DNA of 64,000 nucleotides from Rhizobiales bacterium TMED25 (lineage in GTDB: Bacteria > Pseudomonadota > Alphaproteobacteria > Rhizobiales > TMED25), in contig NHCE01000010.1 of the NCBI GenBank assembly GCA_002168075.1, forward strand, positions 108,954 to 172,953, read 5' to 3'. The notes beneath the pieces are model-generated. The model worked only from the letters and a program-made list of their open reading frames with translations. It was not told the DNA's origin and made no database searches. Numbering within the stretch: the stretch's first letter is position 1; each line of letters starts with the position of its first letter. A program made the translations under genes and the position numbers. Positions 17,577 through 27,407 of the stretch are shown piece by piece.

Positions 17577-19058
17577 TAATTCTAAAATTAATTTCCAATC
17601 GACATAATCTTCTAAATGATCAGATAAATCGTCTAGGTTTTCATCTAAAGTCTTATTGTAATCAATTATTTTATCATTTGTAATATTTTTATCACAAATT
17701 TTAAAGAGCCATTCAATCAGTTCCTTATTATGAAAAACGCCATGGATATATGTGCCTAGTACTCTACCATCCTCAGACATTGCGCCATCATACCTATCAT
17801 TAATGTAAAAGAGGGGTCTCTTGCAATCTTCGCCAAAAGTTTTTCCTATATGGATTTCATATCCATCGATTTTATGGTCTGTTTGTATGTGAATACCACT
17901 AATTTTAGTTACAATTTTTTTTTGGCTCATCTTAGTCTCAACGTTCAGCAAACCAAGCCCTTTAATAATTTCTTTGTTGCTTTCTAATTTTGTAGGATCT
18001 CCAATTGTTTGACCTAACATTTGATATCCACCACATAAACCTATGATAATTCCATTATTTTTTTTATGCCTATTAATAGCTTCATCCCATCGATTACTTT
18101 TTAAATCTTCAAGGTCGGTTATTGTAGATTTTGATCCCATTAATAAGATGATATCTAATTTTTTTGGGAAGGGTTCTCCAGGACGTATGTAGTGTAAATT
18201 TATATTCTTTTGAATTCTCAAGGGATCGATATCATCAAAGTTTGATATTTTACTTAATATAGGAATCCCAATATTGAGTGTGGCTTCTGGTTTTGAATGA
18301 TTATATAATATTTTATCTAAATCGTGCGAGTCTTCTGCAGGTAATTTAGATATATTGTTATAAAAAGGAATCATACCTAGAAAGTGCCATTTAGTTCTAT
18401 TCTTTATCTCATCAATCCCACTTTCAAATAGGCTTGGATCACCCCTGAACTTATTGATAATAAAACCCACAATATTTTTTTTATCAACATCATCTAATAC
18501 TTCATTTGTACCAACTAGAGATGCAATTACACCACCTCGATCAATATCACCAATTATGACTGTTGGAATTGACAATTTTGATGCAAAACCCATATTTGCA
18601 ATATCGCCACTTCTTAAATTAATTTCTGCTGGACTACCTGCTCCTTCTACTAAAATAAGCTCATGATTTTGTGCAAGATTATTATAAGCATCTTCTACAT
18701 AGGGCATAAGTGAAGACTTTAATTTTTGATATTCATGCGCTGAAACGGATTTAGTAAACTTACCATTTATTATTAGCTGTGAACCCTTTTCGCTTTGGGG
18801 CTTAAGTAATATTGGATTATTTAGAATACTAGGTTCCATTCTTGCAGCAATTGCTTGAAATGCTTGAGCCCTGCCGATTTCACCGCCGTCGTAAGTTGCA
18901 GCCGCATTATTTGACATATTTTGTGGTTTGAATGGAGCTACTGATATACCTTTTTTTGTAAATAACCTGCACAGTCCTGCGACAATGATTGATTTTCCAA
19001 CACTTGACCCTGTTCCTTGAAACATTATTGTTGGAGTTCTTTGTAAAAATTTAGACAC
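17538..19058 (-). CDS. cobQ: Cobyric acid synthase CobQ
   Basis: A 506-residue amidase that makes adenosylcobyric acid using glutamine and ATP. The N-terminal dethiobiotin-synthetase-like P-loop is FQGTGSSVGKSIIVAG with KPQNMSNNA after it. The C-terminal glutamine amidotransferase domain has the nucleophile in GLCGGYQMLGQ and the histidine region GTYIHGVFHN. The start is a GTG that overlaps the cobO stop by one base (TAGTG), indicating tight coupling. Its 3' end overlaps cbiB. Confidence 0.95.
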   Translation of the reverse strand: MSKFLQRTPTIMFQGTGSSVGKSIIVAGLCRLFTKKGISVAPFKPQNMSNNAAATYDGGEIGRAQAFQAIAARMEPSILNNPILLKPQSEKGSQLIINGKFTKSVSAHEYQKLKSSLMPYVEDAYNNLAQNHELILVEGAGSPAEINLRSGDIANMGFASKLSIPTVIIGDIDRGGVIASLVGTNEVLDDVDKKNIVGFIINKFRGDPSLFESGIDEIKNRTKWHFLGMIPFYNNISKLPAEDSHDLDKILYNHSKPEATLNIGIPILSKISNFDDIDPLRIQKNINLHYIRPGEPFPKKLDIILLMGSKSTITDLEDLKSNRWDEAINRHKKNNGIIIGLCGGYQMLGQTIGDPTKLESNKEIIKGLGLLNVETKMSQKKIVTKISGIHIQTDHKIDGYEIHIGKTFGEDCKRPLFYINDRYDGAMSEDGRVLGTYIHGVFHNKELIEWLFKICDKNITNDKIIDYNKTLDENLDDLSDHLEDYVDWKLILELSKDKTNQKQKNK

Positions 19059-19702
19059 TAAAATTCAATTCCAACTTGTGCTTTGACGCCACTTCGAAAT
19101 GGATGCTTAATTAATTCCATACTTGTTACCAAATCAGCAATTTCTATAATTTCATCTTTTGCATTTCTACCAGTAATAATTATGTGAGTATCTTTTGGTT
19201 TATTATGCAAAGTATTTATTACTTGTTCAATTGGAAGATAATTATACCTCAGCACAATATTTAATTCATCTAATAGAATTACTTTATTATTAGTATCCGC
19301 TATCAATTCTTTACTTTTTTCCCAAGCTTTTTTTGCAGCCTCAATATCCCGAGCTCTGTCTTGGGTTTCCCATGTAAATCCCTCACCCATTTTATGTATT
19401 TTTACCTTATCTCTAAATTTATCAAGTGCCGCACGCTCTCCAGATAACCACTGGCCTTTTACAAACTGAACAACAGCGACATTAAGATTATTTCCTAGTG
19501 CCCTAAAGATCATTCCAAAGGCAGCTGTTGTTTTACCCTTACCTTTCCCAGTATGTACAATAATCAATCCTTTCTCTATTGTTTTAGTAGCGAGGATCTT
19601 TTTCCTCGCTTCCTTTTTTTTATGCATCTTTTCTGCATGTCTTATATTCAGTTCTTCTTCGCTTAATTCTTTTTTTTCAGGCATTTGATTATTACTTTTC
19701 AA
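19058..19702 (-). CDS. cobO: Cob(I)yrinic acid a,c-diamide adenosyltransferase CobO
   Basis: A 214-residue CobA/CobO/BtuR-type ATP:corrinoid adenosyltransferase. It has the P-loop VHTGKGKGKTTAAFGM, the VQFVKGQWLSGE segment, the LLDELNIVLRY motif and the TGRNAKDEIIEIADLVTSM region. An N-terminal charged extension of about 45 residues (rich in Lys and Glu) precedes the catalytic domain, as in many CobO proteins. It overlaps cobN by 11 bp and cobQ by 1 bp. Confidence 0.95.
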   Translation of the reverse strand: MKSNNQMPEKKELSEEELNIRHAEKMHKKKEARKKILATKTIEKGLIIVHTGKGKGKTTAAFGMIFRALGNNLNVAVVQFVKGQWLSGERAALDKFRDKVKIHKMGEGFTWETQDRARDIEAAKKAWEKSKELIADTNNKVILLDELNIVLRYNYLPIEQVINTLHNKPKDTHIIITGRNAKDEIIEIADLVTSMELIKHPFRSGVKAQVGIEF

Positions 19703-22700
19703 TTTTTAGAAAATTTAATGTATCATTTCTTTTTGGATGCCAAAGTTTTCTCTCAATTGCATCCAGAAATCTCTTTTTCATATCCGAAAGTGCATCAGGA
19801 TTATATTTTTGAATAAAATTATTTACTCTTTCATCGATTATATATGACTCAAATAATAAATCAAAGTGGTGGTCTTTTACAAGTCCTGTAGTTGCTTGGT
19901 ACGCATATAGATAGTCTAATGTAGCTAAAAGTTCGAAAGCTCCTTTGTAACCGTGTTTCATAATACTATTTATCCATTTTGGATTAACAGCCCTCCCTCG
20001 AACTATCTTACTTAGTTCCTCATCAAGTGTTCTAATTTTAATATCTTGAGGTTTTGAGTGGTCGTTATGATAGTAGATTGGTTTTCTACCAGATAATTTC
20101 TTAACTGCTGAACCCATTCCACCGTGGAATTGATAGTAATCATCAGAATCTAGAATATCATGTTCGCGATTATCCTGATTTTGAATAACTGCTTCTAGTC
20201 GTTCTAATTTCATAGTAAATATTTTTTTATTTTGATCTCCATAATTATCAATACCATACGCATAGGAACCCCAATTAATATAATTATCAGCTAAATCATC
20301 ACTTGTTTTCCAAATTCCTTCATCAATAAGTGACTGAAGTCCGGCGCCATAAGACCCCGGCATTGATGAAAAAACTCTATAACTTGCAAGTCTGTGGACC
20401 TCGGTGTCTGAGAACTTCTTATCTTTAAAATACTCTATATCTTTTCGATGAGCTGCTCTTATTGGATTATCATTTGCTGACTCATCTAATTTAATTATTT
20501 CTTGAACTGCTTGATCAAATAAATTTATTAAATTTGGAAATGCATCCCTAAAAAAACCCGATATTCTTAAAGTGACGTCCACTCTTGGTCTAGATAATTT
20601 ACCTATAGGAATAATCTCAAAGCCATTTACTCGTCCTGATACGTTATCCCATTTTGGCTTTGCACCTATTAATGCTAGTGCTTGTGATATATCATCGCCA
20701 CCTGTGCGCATATTTGAAGTTCCCCATGCTGATAATCCAAAGTGAGTAGGGAAATATCCTTTTCTTTTATAAAAATCCTTTATTAGCAAATCAGCTGATA
20801 AAGCACCAATACTCCAAGCAGTTCTTGTTGGAAGTGCTCTCATATCGATTGAATAGAAATTCTTACCTGTTGGAAGTACCTCTACTTTCCCCCGTGTTGG
20901 AGCTCCAGATGGGCCTGGTTTAATAAACTTTGACTCTAATAAATTTAAAATATTATTAAGTTCATTCTTCCCCGATTCTTTAATTCTTATCTTAATATCC
21001 ATATTCATTGAATTTATAACAGAGATAGTGTTTTTCCAGTTTGAGGGTATTTCATAATCATTCTTTAGTATTTTTTCAGATAGTAATTCTAATCTCTCAA
21101 TCGTATCAGAATTTGTTCTCCACATTGATTTAGATAGTTGGGCTAAACAATTTTTTTTAGATCCACTATATGGGGCTGATTTGATACAATTTATTGAATT
21201 GAAATTAAGATTTATATCATCTGCAATTGCTTGAGTTATAGGTTGATTTTCTGATAGACCATTATTTCTACTGATTTTAGCAATTGATAATAATAAATTA
21301 TTTAATTCATTTCCTTTTGGTGACTTTCCAAAGATGTGTAAGCCATCTCTTATTTGTAATTCTTTTATTTCACACAAATAAGTATCTATCTTATTTAATT
21401 TTGTTTCAGTATCATCCTCTATTTCAATCATTGTATCAGCATAGAGTCCATTAGATTGGGTAAGTTCAATTATCTGATCCCTTATGTTTTTCGCTCTGTT
21501 TTGATCCGTCTGATACGCTTCATAATACTCATCAAGTAAAATTTCTATTTCGATTAATTCACCATAAGTATCTGCATTTGTTAATGAAGGTGTAAGATGA
21601 TCAACAATTAACGCAGCATTTCTTCGTTTTGCTTGCGTTCCTTCGCCTGGATCATTTACTATAAATGGATATATCAGCGGGGTGGACTGCAATATTGCCT
21701 CTGGATAACAGTTTTCGCTGAGAGATAATGATTTCCCTGGTAACCATTCTAAGTTACCATGTTTACCAAATTGTATAATTGCATTAGTTCTAAAGATATA
21801 TTTTAGCCAAAAATAGTATCCAAAGTAAAAGTGAGGAGGTACTAAATCTGGGCTATGGTAAGTATTTTTGGGGTCAATGTTGTAGCCACGCGCTGGTTGA
21901 ATCCCAATAGCTATATTCCCAAAAATTTGAATTGGTAATTTAAGAATATCGTGCTCGACAAATGGATCATCCTCTATTCTACCCCACCTTGCTTCAACTT
22001 CATTTCTTACTTTTTTTGATAATTTTTTATAGAATTTTTTATAATCCTTCAAACTCAAACTTTGTATATCAATTGTAACATTTTTATTTAAATTATTTGT
22101 TTGCCCTGCAATTAATTGCTTCATTAACTTATCTGCATTATTTGGAAATTCTTCTATCTGGTAATCTTCTTTTTTGAGTCTATTTACGAAGTTAATAATG
22201 CTATTAGGTGTATCTAAACCAACACCATTTGCAATTCTTGAGTCTTTATTTGGGTAATTTGCTAATGAGATGAATATTTTCTTTTGATTATTACTTAAAT
22301 TTATTAGATCACCCCATTTTTTAACAAGGTTACATAAATATTTTATACCAAATATATTAGGATGATACTCTACAAGATCTGTTTGTGTAATAGAGTCAAA
22401 TTTAATCTTTTCTTTAAATGCAATTGTTTTTGTTATTATTCGTCCATCTATTTCTGGAAGTGATATAGCCATTATGATATCTCGATCATTCATCCCTTTA
22501 GAGGAGTGAGACCATTCATGCTCAGACATACTTGAAAGCACCCCCTGAAAAACCAGACGTTCGCCACTATCAAAGATTGTCGTATTAGATAGACGTTCTT
22601 CTTTTAAAGAAAAACCTGTTAAATTTATAAGCGAAATTGGTGAATATTCTTGAAGTAAATAAGTTGTTAGTTCAGCATTCTTTTTATCTTTAAAAGATTT

Positions 22701-23411
22701 GGCGTATATTGGTAGGCAATTATAGTTCTTTTGCAATTCAAAAATTAATGAATCAATAACTTCTGTTTGACCACTTTGAAGTAAGGCGCTGTAGAATGTT
22801 ATTGCAATAACATGTTTTCTGCTTTTATTCCAATTTTTTTCAAGCTCAACTGAGCTTATTTCATTTTTTTTTGGCCAATATATCCCTACAGGACTTATTT
22901 TTTTCGAAGAGGCAGGTTTTGGTGAATTGAACTGTAGGTATGAAATATATTTTAGAAGATTAGATGCATTTTCAGCCCCACCTTCAATAAAATATGACCA
23001 TAGTTCTTTATATTTCATACCTTTTATTGATGATAAAGCATACAACTGCTCATCAAATTTATCATCTCCGGGAAAGAAAATCACATCACATTTTTTTGTC
23101 ATTTGATGTTCAATTAACTTCTCAATTCCATAGTTCCAATAACTTTTTCCACCAAGAATTCTAACAATAACTATTTTAGCTTTGGATAAAGTTTTATTGA
23201 TATAATTATCGATAGATTTAGTCTCACTTAAATTGAGTAAATTTGCTAATCTAATGCTTGGATATGTATCTAATTCATTAATAGATTTTGAAAGTAATGA
23301 GATTTCTGTATCTGCTGAGGACAGGAATATAATATCAGCAGTTTCTTGTACAAAATATTCTGATTTTTCATGATTTTTTGAGTCATGTTGATGACTTGTT
23401 ACAATATGCAT
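19692..23411 (-). CDS. cobN: Cobaltochelatase large subunit CobN
   Basis: A 1239-residue CobN/magnesium-chelatase H-family protein, full length for the oxygen-dependent pathway. It inserts Co2+ into hydrogenobyrinic acid a,c-diamide with ATP. Recognisable segments include IQFGKHGNLEWLPGKSLSLS, VNDPGEGTQAKRRNAALIVD, GKNFYSIDMRALPTRTAW, DVTLRISGFFRDAFPNLI and GAGLQSLIDEG. Its partner AAA+ subunits CobS/CobT (chelatase type) are not in the window. It lies 12 bp after cobU and overlaps cobO. No cobW gene precedes it. Confidence 0.96.
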   Translation of the reverse strand: MHIVTSHQHDSKNHEKSEYFVQETADIIFLSSADTEISLLSKSINELDTYPSIRLANLLNLSETKSIDNYINKTLSKAKIVIVRILGGKSYWNYGIEKLIEHQMTKKCDVIFFPGDDKFDEQLYALSSIKGMKYKELWSYFIEGGAENASNLLKYISYLQFNSPKPASSKKISPVGIYWPKKNEISSVELEKNWNKSRKHVIAITFYSALLQSGQTEVIDSLIFELQKNYNCLPIYAKSFKDKKNAELTTYLLQEYSPISLINLTGFSLKEERLSNTTIFDSGERLVFQGVLSSMSEHEWSHSSKGMNDRDIIMAISLPEIDGRIITKTIAFKEKIKFDSITQTDLVEYHPNIFGIKYLCNLVKKWGDLINLSNNQKKIFISLANYPNKDSRIANGVGLDTPNSIINFVNRLKKEDYQIEEFPNNADKLMKQLIAGQTNNLNKNVTIDIQSLSLKDYKKFYKKLSKKVRNEVEARWGRIEDDPFVEHDILKLPIQIFGNIAIGIQPARGYNIDPKNTYHSPDLVPPHFYFGYYFWLKYIFRTNAIIQFGKHGNLEWLPGKSLSLSENCYPEAILQSTPLIYPFIVNDPGEGTQAKRRNAALIVDHLTPSLTNADTYGELIEIEILLDEYYEAYQTDQNRAKNIRDQIIELTQSNGLYADTMIEIEDDTETKLNKIDTYLCEIKELQIRDGLHIFGKSPKGNELNNLLLSIAKISRNNGLSENQPITQAIADDINLNFNSINCIKSAPYSGSKKNCLAQLSKSMWRTNSDTIERLELLSEKILKNDYEIPSNWKNTISVINSMNMDIKIRIKESGKNELNNILNLLESKFIKPGPSGAPTRGKVEVLPTGKNFYSIDMRALPTRTAWSIGALSADLLIKDFYKRKGYFPTHFGLSAWGTSNMRTGGDDISQALALIGAKPKWDNVSGRVNGFEIIPIGKLSRPRVDVTLRISGFFRDAFPNLINLFDQAVQEIIKLDESANDNPIRAAHRKDIEYFKDKKFSDTEVHRLASYRVFSSMPGSYGAGLQSLIDEGIWKTSDDLADNYINWGSYAYGIDNYGDQNKKIFTMKLERLEAVIQNQDNREHDILDSDDYYQFHGGMGSAVKKLSGRKPIYYHNDHSKPQDIKIRTLDEELSKIVRGRAVNPKWINSIMKHGYKGAFELLATLDYLYAYQATTGLVKDHHFDLLFESYIIDERVNNFIQKYNPDALSDMKKRFLDAIERKLWHPKRNDTLNFLKIEK

Positions 23412-23423
23412 TAGAGTTCCAAA

Positions 23424-23948
23424 TTACTTAATCTTAATATTAATACCAGCTATTACTTTATGCACATTATCGCTGACTTCAGCAATTTGTTGATTAATTT
23501 GTCCATTTAGCTGTTGAAAAAACCTTACCTCCTTATTCTCTGAAATTACACTATCTCCAAGATCATTTGACACTAGAATGACATGGTTTTCTTCTGAACT
23601 CTTAATAAAATCAATTAAAATTTGGATATTACTTGATAGGTTAGATTCATGAAATAACATATTTGAGAGCCAAGTAGTTATACACTCGATTAAAATAATT
23701 TGGTTCTTTTCTGGTATTAATCTAATTTTTTCGAAAATATCTATTTGTTCTTCAATTGTTATCCATTGCTTTGAACGTCTTTTTTTATGTGTTTCAATTT
23801 TATTAATCATTTCGTCATCTAGAATTGGAGCTGTAGCTATGTAATATAATCCTGCGTTAGCATTATCATCATATATACCTTTTGCTAGTGTTTCGGCAAA
23901 CAAAGACTTTCCTGAACTTATTCCTCCAATTATTAGGTGGCTTGGCAT
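23424..23948 (-). CDS. cobU: Adenosylcobinamide kinase/guanylyltransferase CobU (CobP)
   Basis: A 174-residue bifunctional enzyme that phosphorylates adenosylcobinamide and transfers GMP from GTP. It has the Walker A LIIGGISSGKSLFAE, the family histidine segment THKKRRSKQW (site of guanylylation), the ECITTWLSNML segment and the C-terminal FFQQLNGQINQQIAEVSD. Length is normal. It begins the cobU-cobN-cobO-cobQ operon. The 100-bp spacer shared with the divergent M20 peptidase is too short for a cobalamin riboswitch. Confidence 0.92.
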   Translation of the reverse strand: MPSHLIIGGISSGKSLFAETLAKGIYDDNANAGLYYIATAPILDDEMINKIETHKKRRSKQWITIEEQIDIFEKIRLIPEKNQIILIECITTWLSNMLFHESNLSSNIQILIDFIKSSEENHVILVSNDLGDSVISENKEVRFFQQLNGQINQQIAEVSDNVHKVIAGINIKIK

Positions 23949-24048
23949 ATTTCTTAACTGAATGTTTTTATTAAATTTAATATTTATTTTATTTTTTTAA
24001 GTGTATATTTTATTTAAATTTCAATAAACAATAATTTACGAATTTCAC

Positions 24049-25431
24049 ATGCAAAAAATAAAAAATATTCTTAGTAAGATAGACGAAAGTTCAGATAAAA
24101 ATATTGAGATACTCAAGGATTTTTTAAAAATAAGATCAATTTCCACTATACCTGATTATGCAGAAGAATGTAATAATGCGGCTAAATGGTTAAAAAAGCT
24201 CTTGGAAAGTTTTGGCCTAAGTCCTCTTATTTATGAATCTGAAGGTCATCCAATTGTATATTGTGAGTATATTAGCGATAAGAAAGACGCAGAAACAATA
24301 CTTTTTTATGGTCACTATGACGTCCAGCCAGTTGACCCAATTGAATTATGGAATTCAGATCCATTTACTCCAACAATCTCCAAAGTTGATGGAGAGGACT
24401 GTATTGTTGCACGTGGCGCTAGTGATGATAAAGGCCAAGTTTTAACTTTTGTTTTAGCAATAAAGTACTTAATTGATGAATTTGGAGAGTTACCCTTTTC
24501 TATGAAATTAATAATTGAAGGCGAAGAAGAATGTGGATCTAAAACCTTACCACTTTTTTTAGGGGAGTATAAAGAGCGACTAAATGCAGATATTGGATAC
24601 GTCTGTGACACTAGTATGTGGGATAAAAATACTCCTGCGATCACGAGAAGTCTGAGGGGTTTGCTGTCAGAAGAATTTGAAATAATAGGACCAAATCGAG
24701 ACCTTCACTCTGGAGAGTTTGGAGGTGTTGCATGGAATCCTATTAGAGTAATAAGTAACATTTTGGCAAATGTTTATGATGAATCGGGTGCCGTTACAAT
24801 TGAAGATTTTTACGATGGCGTAAAAAAAGTTGACGAGGATATAATTGAAGATTGGAATAAATTAAATTTTAATGAAAAAGAATATTTATCAAAAATTGGT
24901 CAGAAAACATCAGCGGGCGAGCTAAATAGATTAATTTTTGAAAAAACATGGTCTAGGCCTACTTTTGAAATAAATGGAATATTTGGTGGGTATACAGATG
25001 AGGGCACAAAGACTGTGATACCATCAAAAGCGAGCGCAAAAATAACTTGTCGTTTGGTAGGGAATCAAGAACCCGAAATAATAATAAAAAATATACATAA
25101 ATTTATAAGAAATAAACTTCCTGAGGGAATGAAAGTTAATTTTAAGGGTTTTGACTATTGTAAGGCAATTGAGTTTAATACAGACAGTCAGTACTTCAAG
25201 GCAGCATCCCTAGCAATTGAAGAAGAATGGGGAATTGCTCCTGTTTATACTGGAGGAGGAGGATCAATCCCTATTGTCGAAGTATTTAAGAGTGAACTTA
25301 ACATAGATACTGTATTAGTTGGTTTTGCACTAGACGATGATCGTATTCATAGTCCTAACGAGAAATATAACATTTCCTCTTATACAAAAGGTATTAAAAC
25401 TTGGGCAAGAATTATTTATAAATTTTACTAA
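24049..25431 (+). CDS. M20-family dipeptidase/deacylase
   Basis: A 460-residue zinc metallopeptidase of the M20 family (ArgE/DapE/CPG2 group). Probable metal ligands are H89 (LFYGHYDVQP), D126 (RGASDDKGQ), the general base/ligand pair E159-E160 (IEGEEECGS) and a late histidine in DDDRIHSPNEKY. It includes the dimerisation lid domain. The WNSDPF and RGASDDKG motifs match the dipeptidase (peptidase M20A, CNDP-like) branch. Exact substrate unknown. No signal peptide, so cytosolic. It overlaps the convergent gph by 4 bp. Confidence 0.88.
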   Translation: MQKIKNILSKIDESSDKNIEILKDFLKIRSISTIPDYAEECNNAAKWLKKLLESFGLSPLIYESEGHPIVYCEYISDKKDAETILFYGHYDVQPVDPIELWNSDPFTPTISKVDGEDCIVARGASDDKGQVLTFVLAIKYLIDEFGELPFSMKLIIEGEEECGSKTLPLFLGEYKERLNADIGYVCDTSMWDKNTPAITRSLRGLLSEEFEIIGPNRDLHSGEFGGVAWNPIRVISNILANVYDESGAVTIEDFYDGVKKVDEDIIEDWNKLNFNEKEYLSKIGQKTSAGELNRLIFEKTWSRPTFEINGIFGGYTDEGTKTVIPSKASAKITCRLVGNQEPEIIIKNIHKFIRNKLPEGMKVNFKGFDYCKAIEFNTDSQYFKAASLAIEEEWGIAPVYTGGGGSIPIVEVFKSELNIDTVLVGFALDDDRIHSPNEKYNISSYTKGIKTWARIIYKFY

Positions 25432-26105
25432 AAAACTTCATTTATAATTTCAATCACTCGATTATAATCTGAAACCCAATAATCTGGATCTACACCATCA
25501 ATTTTCTCGTTAAAGTAGCCAAAATCAACACATATTGATCTAATATTACAATTTTTTGCAGTTAATATATCTGTTGTAGTATCACCTATCATTATTGTGT
25601 CTTTCGGTTTGATATTATGATCATTCATTAATTTTAGAAGCGGTAAAGGATTTGGCTTACACTGAGAAAGTGTATCTCCGCCAATAACTTGATCGAAATG
25701 TTGTATTATACTAAAGTCAGTTAAAATAAGTTTTGCAAGTTTTTCTGGTTTATTAGAGCAAATATTTAAAATAAAATTTCGTTGTTTAAGTTCATTGATT
25801 ATCTCAGCTACCCCAGGGTATAATTTACTTCTTTTTGATATATTATCTTCATAGATTACCAAAAATTTTTTAATGAGATTGTCAATTTTTTCTTGAGATA
25901 GATTAATATTATTTTGTTTTAGATTCCTTTTTATAAAATATTCTCCACCCCAACCTATAAACTTTTTCGAGACTTCATAATCTATATCAACTTTAATTAT
26001 ATCTTTGATTACTTCATTTGCGGAATAAAATAGATCCGGAGCAGTATCTATAAGCGTCCCATCCAAATCAAATACTACCATTTTTTGTCTAATACGCTTA
26101 ATCAT
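25428..26105 (-). CDS. gph: Phosphoglycolate phosphatase-like HAD hydrolase
   Basis: A 225-residue HAD-superfamily phosphatase. Motif I is VVFDLDGTLIDTAPDL near residues 11-26, motif II is the NICSNKP segment, motif III the KPNPLPLL region and motif IV MIGDTTTDILTAK. The cap domain and length match Gph, which removes phosphate from 2-phosphoglycolate. Position next to rpiA (divergent) is common in alphaproteobacteria. Another HAD substrate cannot be excluded. Confidence 0.87.
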   Translation of the reverse strand: MIKRIRQKMVVFDLDGTLIDTAPDLFYSANEVIKDIIKVDIDYEVSKKFIGWGGEYFIKRNLKQNNINLSQEKIDNLIKKFLVIYEDNISKRSKLYPGVAEIINELKQRNFILNICSNKPEKLAKLILTDFSIIQHFDQVIGGDTLSQCKPNPLPLLKLMNDHNIKPKDTIMIGDTTTDILTAKNCNIRSICVDFGYFNEKIDGVDPDYWVSDYNRVIEIINEVF

Positions 26106-26182
26106 TTTTTATTATTTATTTATATATTTCTATGATAGAAATATTAATATATAAATGTTGCTCGATATCCAATAAATTTCTC

Positions 26183-26884
26183 ATGACTGCACAACAAAAA
26201 AAAATAAATGCTGCACAATTAGTAATAAAAAAAATTAAACCAGGTATGAGTATAGGTCTGGGAACGGGATCTACCGCAAATGAATTTATACATATCCTAG
26301 GTAAAGATAAAAATTTATCACAGAGTCTCAAATGCACGAGCTCATCAAATCAAACGATTGAAATTGCAAAAAATTATTCAATTGAATGTCTTGAATTAGA
26401 TCAATTTGACTATTTAGATATTACCATCGATGGAGCAGATGAAATTGATAAAAATGGGGATATGATCAAGGGCGGAGGTGGAGCTCTTCTTAGAGAAAAA
26501 ATGCTCGCTAATATATCAAAAGAATACTTCATTATCATTGATGATTCAAAGTCTGTAAAAACCCTTGGAAACTTTCCCTTACCAATAGAAATTATTCCCT
26601 TCTCTCCAAAGTCAACAATATCTCAATTAGACAAAGTTTTTAAAAAATATCAAATGATATCACAAATTGAAATTAGGGTTGACGCTACTGGCTCAAATTT
26701 TATTACTGATGGGGGTAATTTTATAGTTGATTGTTATTGTAAAAAAATCCTTAATAGCAAAGAGCTTAATCCTGAAATTGAAAATATTCCTAGCGTAATT
26801 ACTACGGGTCTTTTTTTGAATATGTCAAGTTCGGTAATAATTGGTTATGATCAATATGCAACTGAATTTAATTTTGATAGATGA
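26183..26884 (+). CDS. rpiA: Ribose-5-phosphate isomerase A
   Basis: Interconverts ribose 5-phosphate and ribulose 5-phosphate in the pentose phosphate pathway. Motifs are GLGTGSTANEFI, the ITIDGADEID catalytic loop, KGGGGALLREK and the C-terminal TTGLF. I place the start at ATG 26183 (MTAQQKKINAA), which gives a normal 233 residues. An in-frame ATG at 26132 would add a 17-residue leader not typical for RpiA. A secreted DUF2059-type gene and gor follow in the same direction. Confidence 0.93.
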   Translation: MTAQQKKINAAQLVIKKIKPGMSIGLGTGSTANEFIHILGKDKNLSQSLKCTSSSNQTIEIAKNYSIECLELDQFDYLDITIDGADEIDKNGDMIKGGGGALLREKMLANISKEYFIIIDDSKSVKTLGNFPLPIEIIPFSPKSTISQLDKVFKKYQMISQIEIRVDATGSNFITDGGNFIVDCYCKKILNSKELNPEIENIPSVITTGLFLNMSSSVIIGYDQYATEFNFDR

Positions 26885-26897
26885 GTCTGTTGAGACT

Positions 26898-27398
26898 ATG
26901 AAGAAACTAAAAACATATATCTATTTTCTATTTTTACAAATTATTCTATTTGGGATTACTATTTCCTCGAATACTCTAGCTGGTGAGCTTGAAAATAAGG
27001 CACAAGAACATGTTACGAGCTATTATATAAATGATATATTTGCTGATTTAAAATTACAGATTAAGCAAAAAATAATCTCAGATGTTAAAATGGCTAATAT
27101 TGCAATGGAACCTAAAGACTTAGATATAATTGCTGATGCAATTGCAGTCTCTGCTTCTTCAGCTTTTGAGGATTTTGTACCAGATATTGCAACAAAACTT
27201 ATGATGAAATATTATTCTATGAAAGAAATTGAGACACTTAATGAAATTTATGGAAAAACATCAAGTGATGGAATTAGTTTCGCAAGGAAAAATTATTATT
27301 TTAATAGGGAGCTGAACACAATTATTATGAGTTATTTTTATAATAATATTGATCAAATTATAGAAGAAGAACTTAATCAAGTTCTTTCAGAGAAGTAG
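26898..27398 (+). CDS. Secreted DUF2059-like protein
   Basis: A 166-residue protein with an N-terminal signal peptide (positively charged MKKLK, hydrophobic stretch to about residue 22, probable cleavage after the alanine in NTLAG). The mature part is helical, with an MKYYSMKEIETLNEIYGK segment resembling the DUF2059 pattern. It is probably periplasmic, of unknown function. ATG 26898 is chosen because it starts the signal peptide. It sits between rpiA and gor, an arrangement seen in many alphaproteobacteria. Confidence 0.75.
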   Translation: MKKLKTYIYFLFLQIILFGITISSNTLAGELENKAQEHVTSYYINDIFADLKLQIKQKIISDVKMANIAMEPKDLDIIADAIAVSASSAFEDFVPDIATKLMMKYYSMKEIETLNEIYGKTSSDGISFARKNYYFNRELNTIIMSYFYNNIDQIIEEELNQVLSEK

Positions 27399-27407
27399 GT
27401 AAATTAT

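Noticed and set aside
23949..24048. Possible cobalamin riboswitch upstream of cobU
   Set aside because: The spacer is only 100 bp, nearly all A and T, with no B12-box-like conserved sequence.
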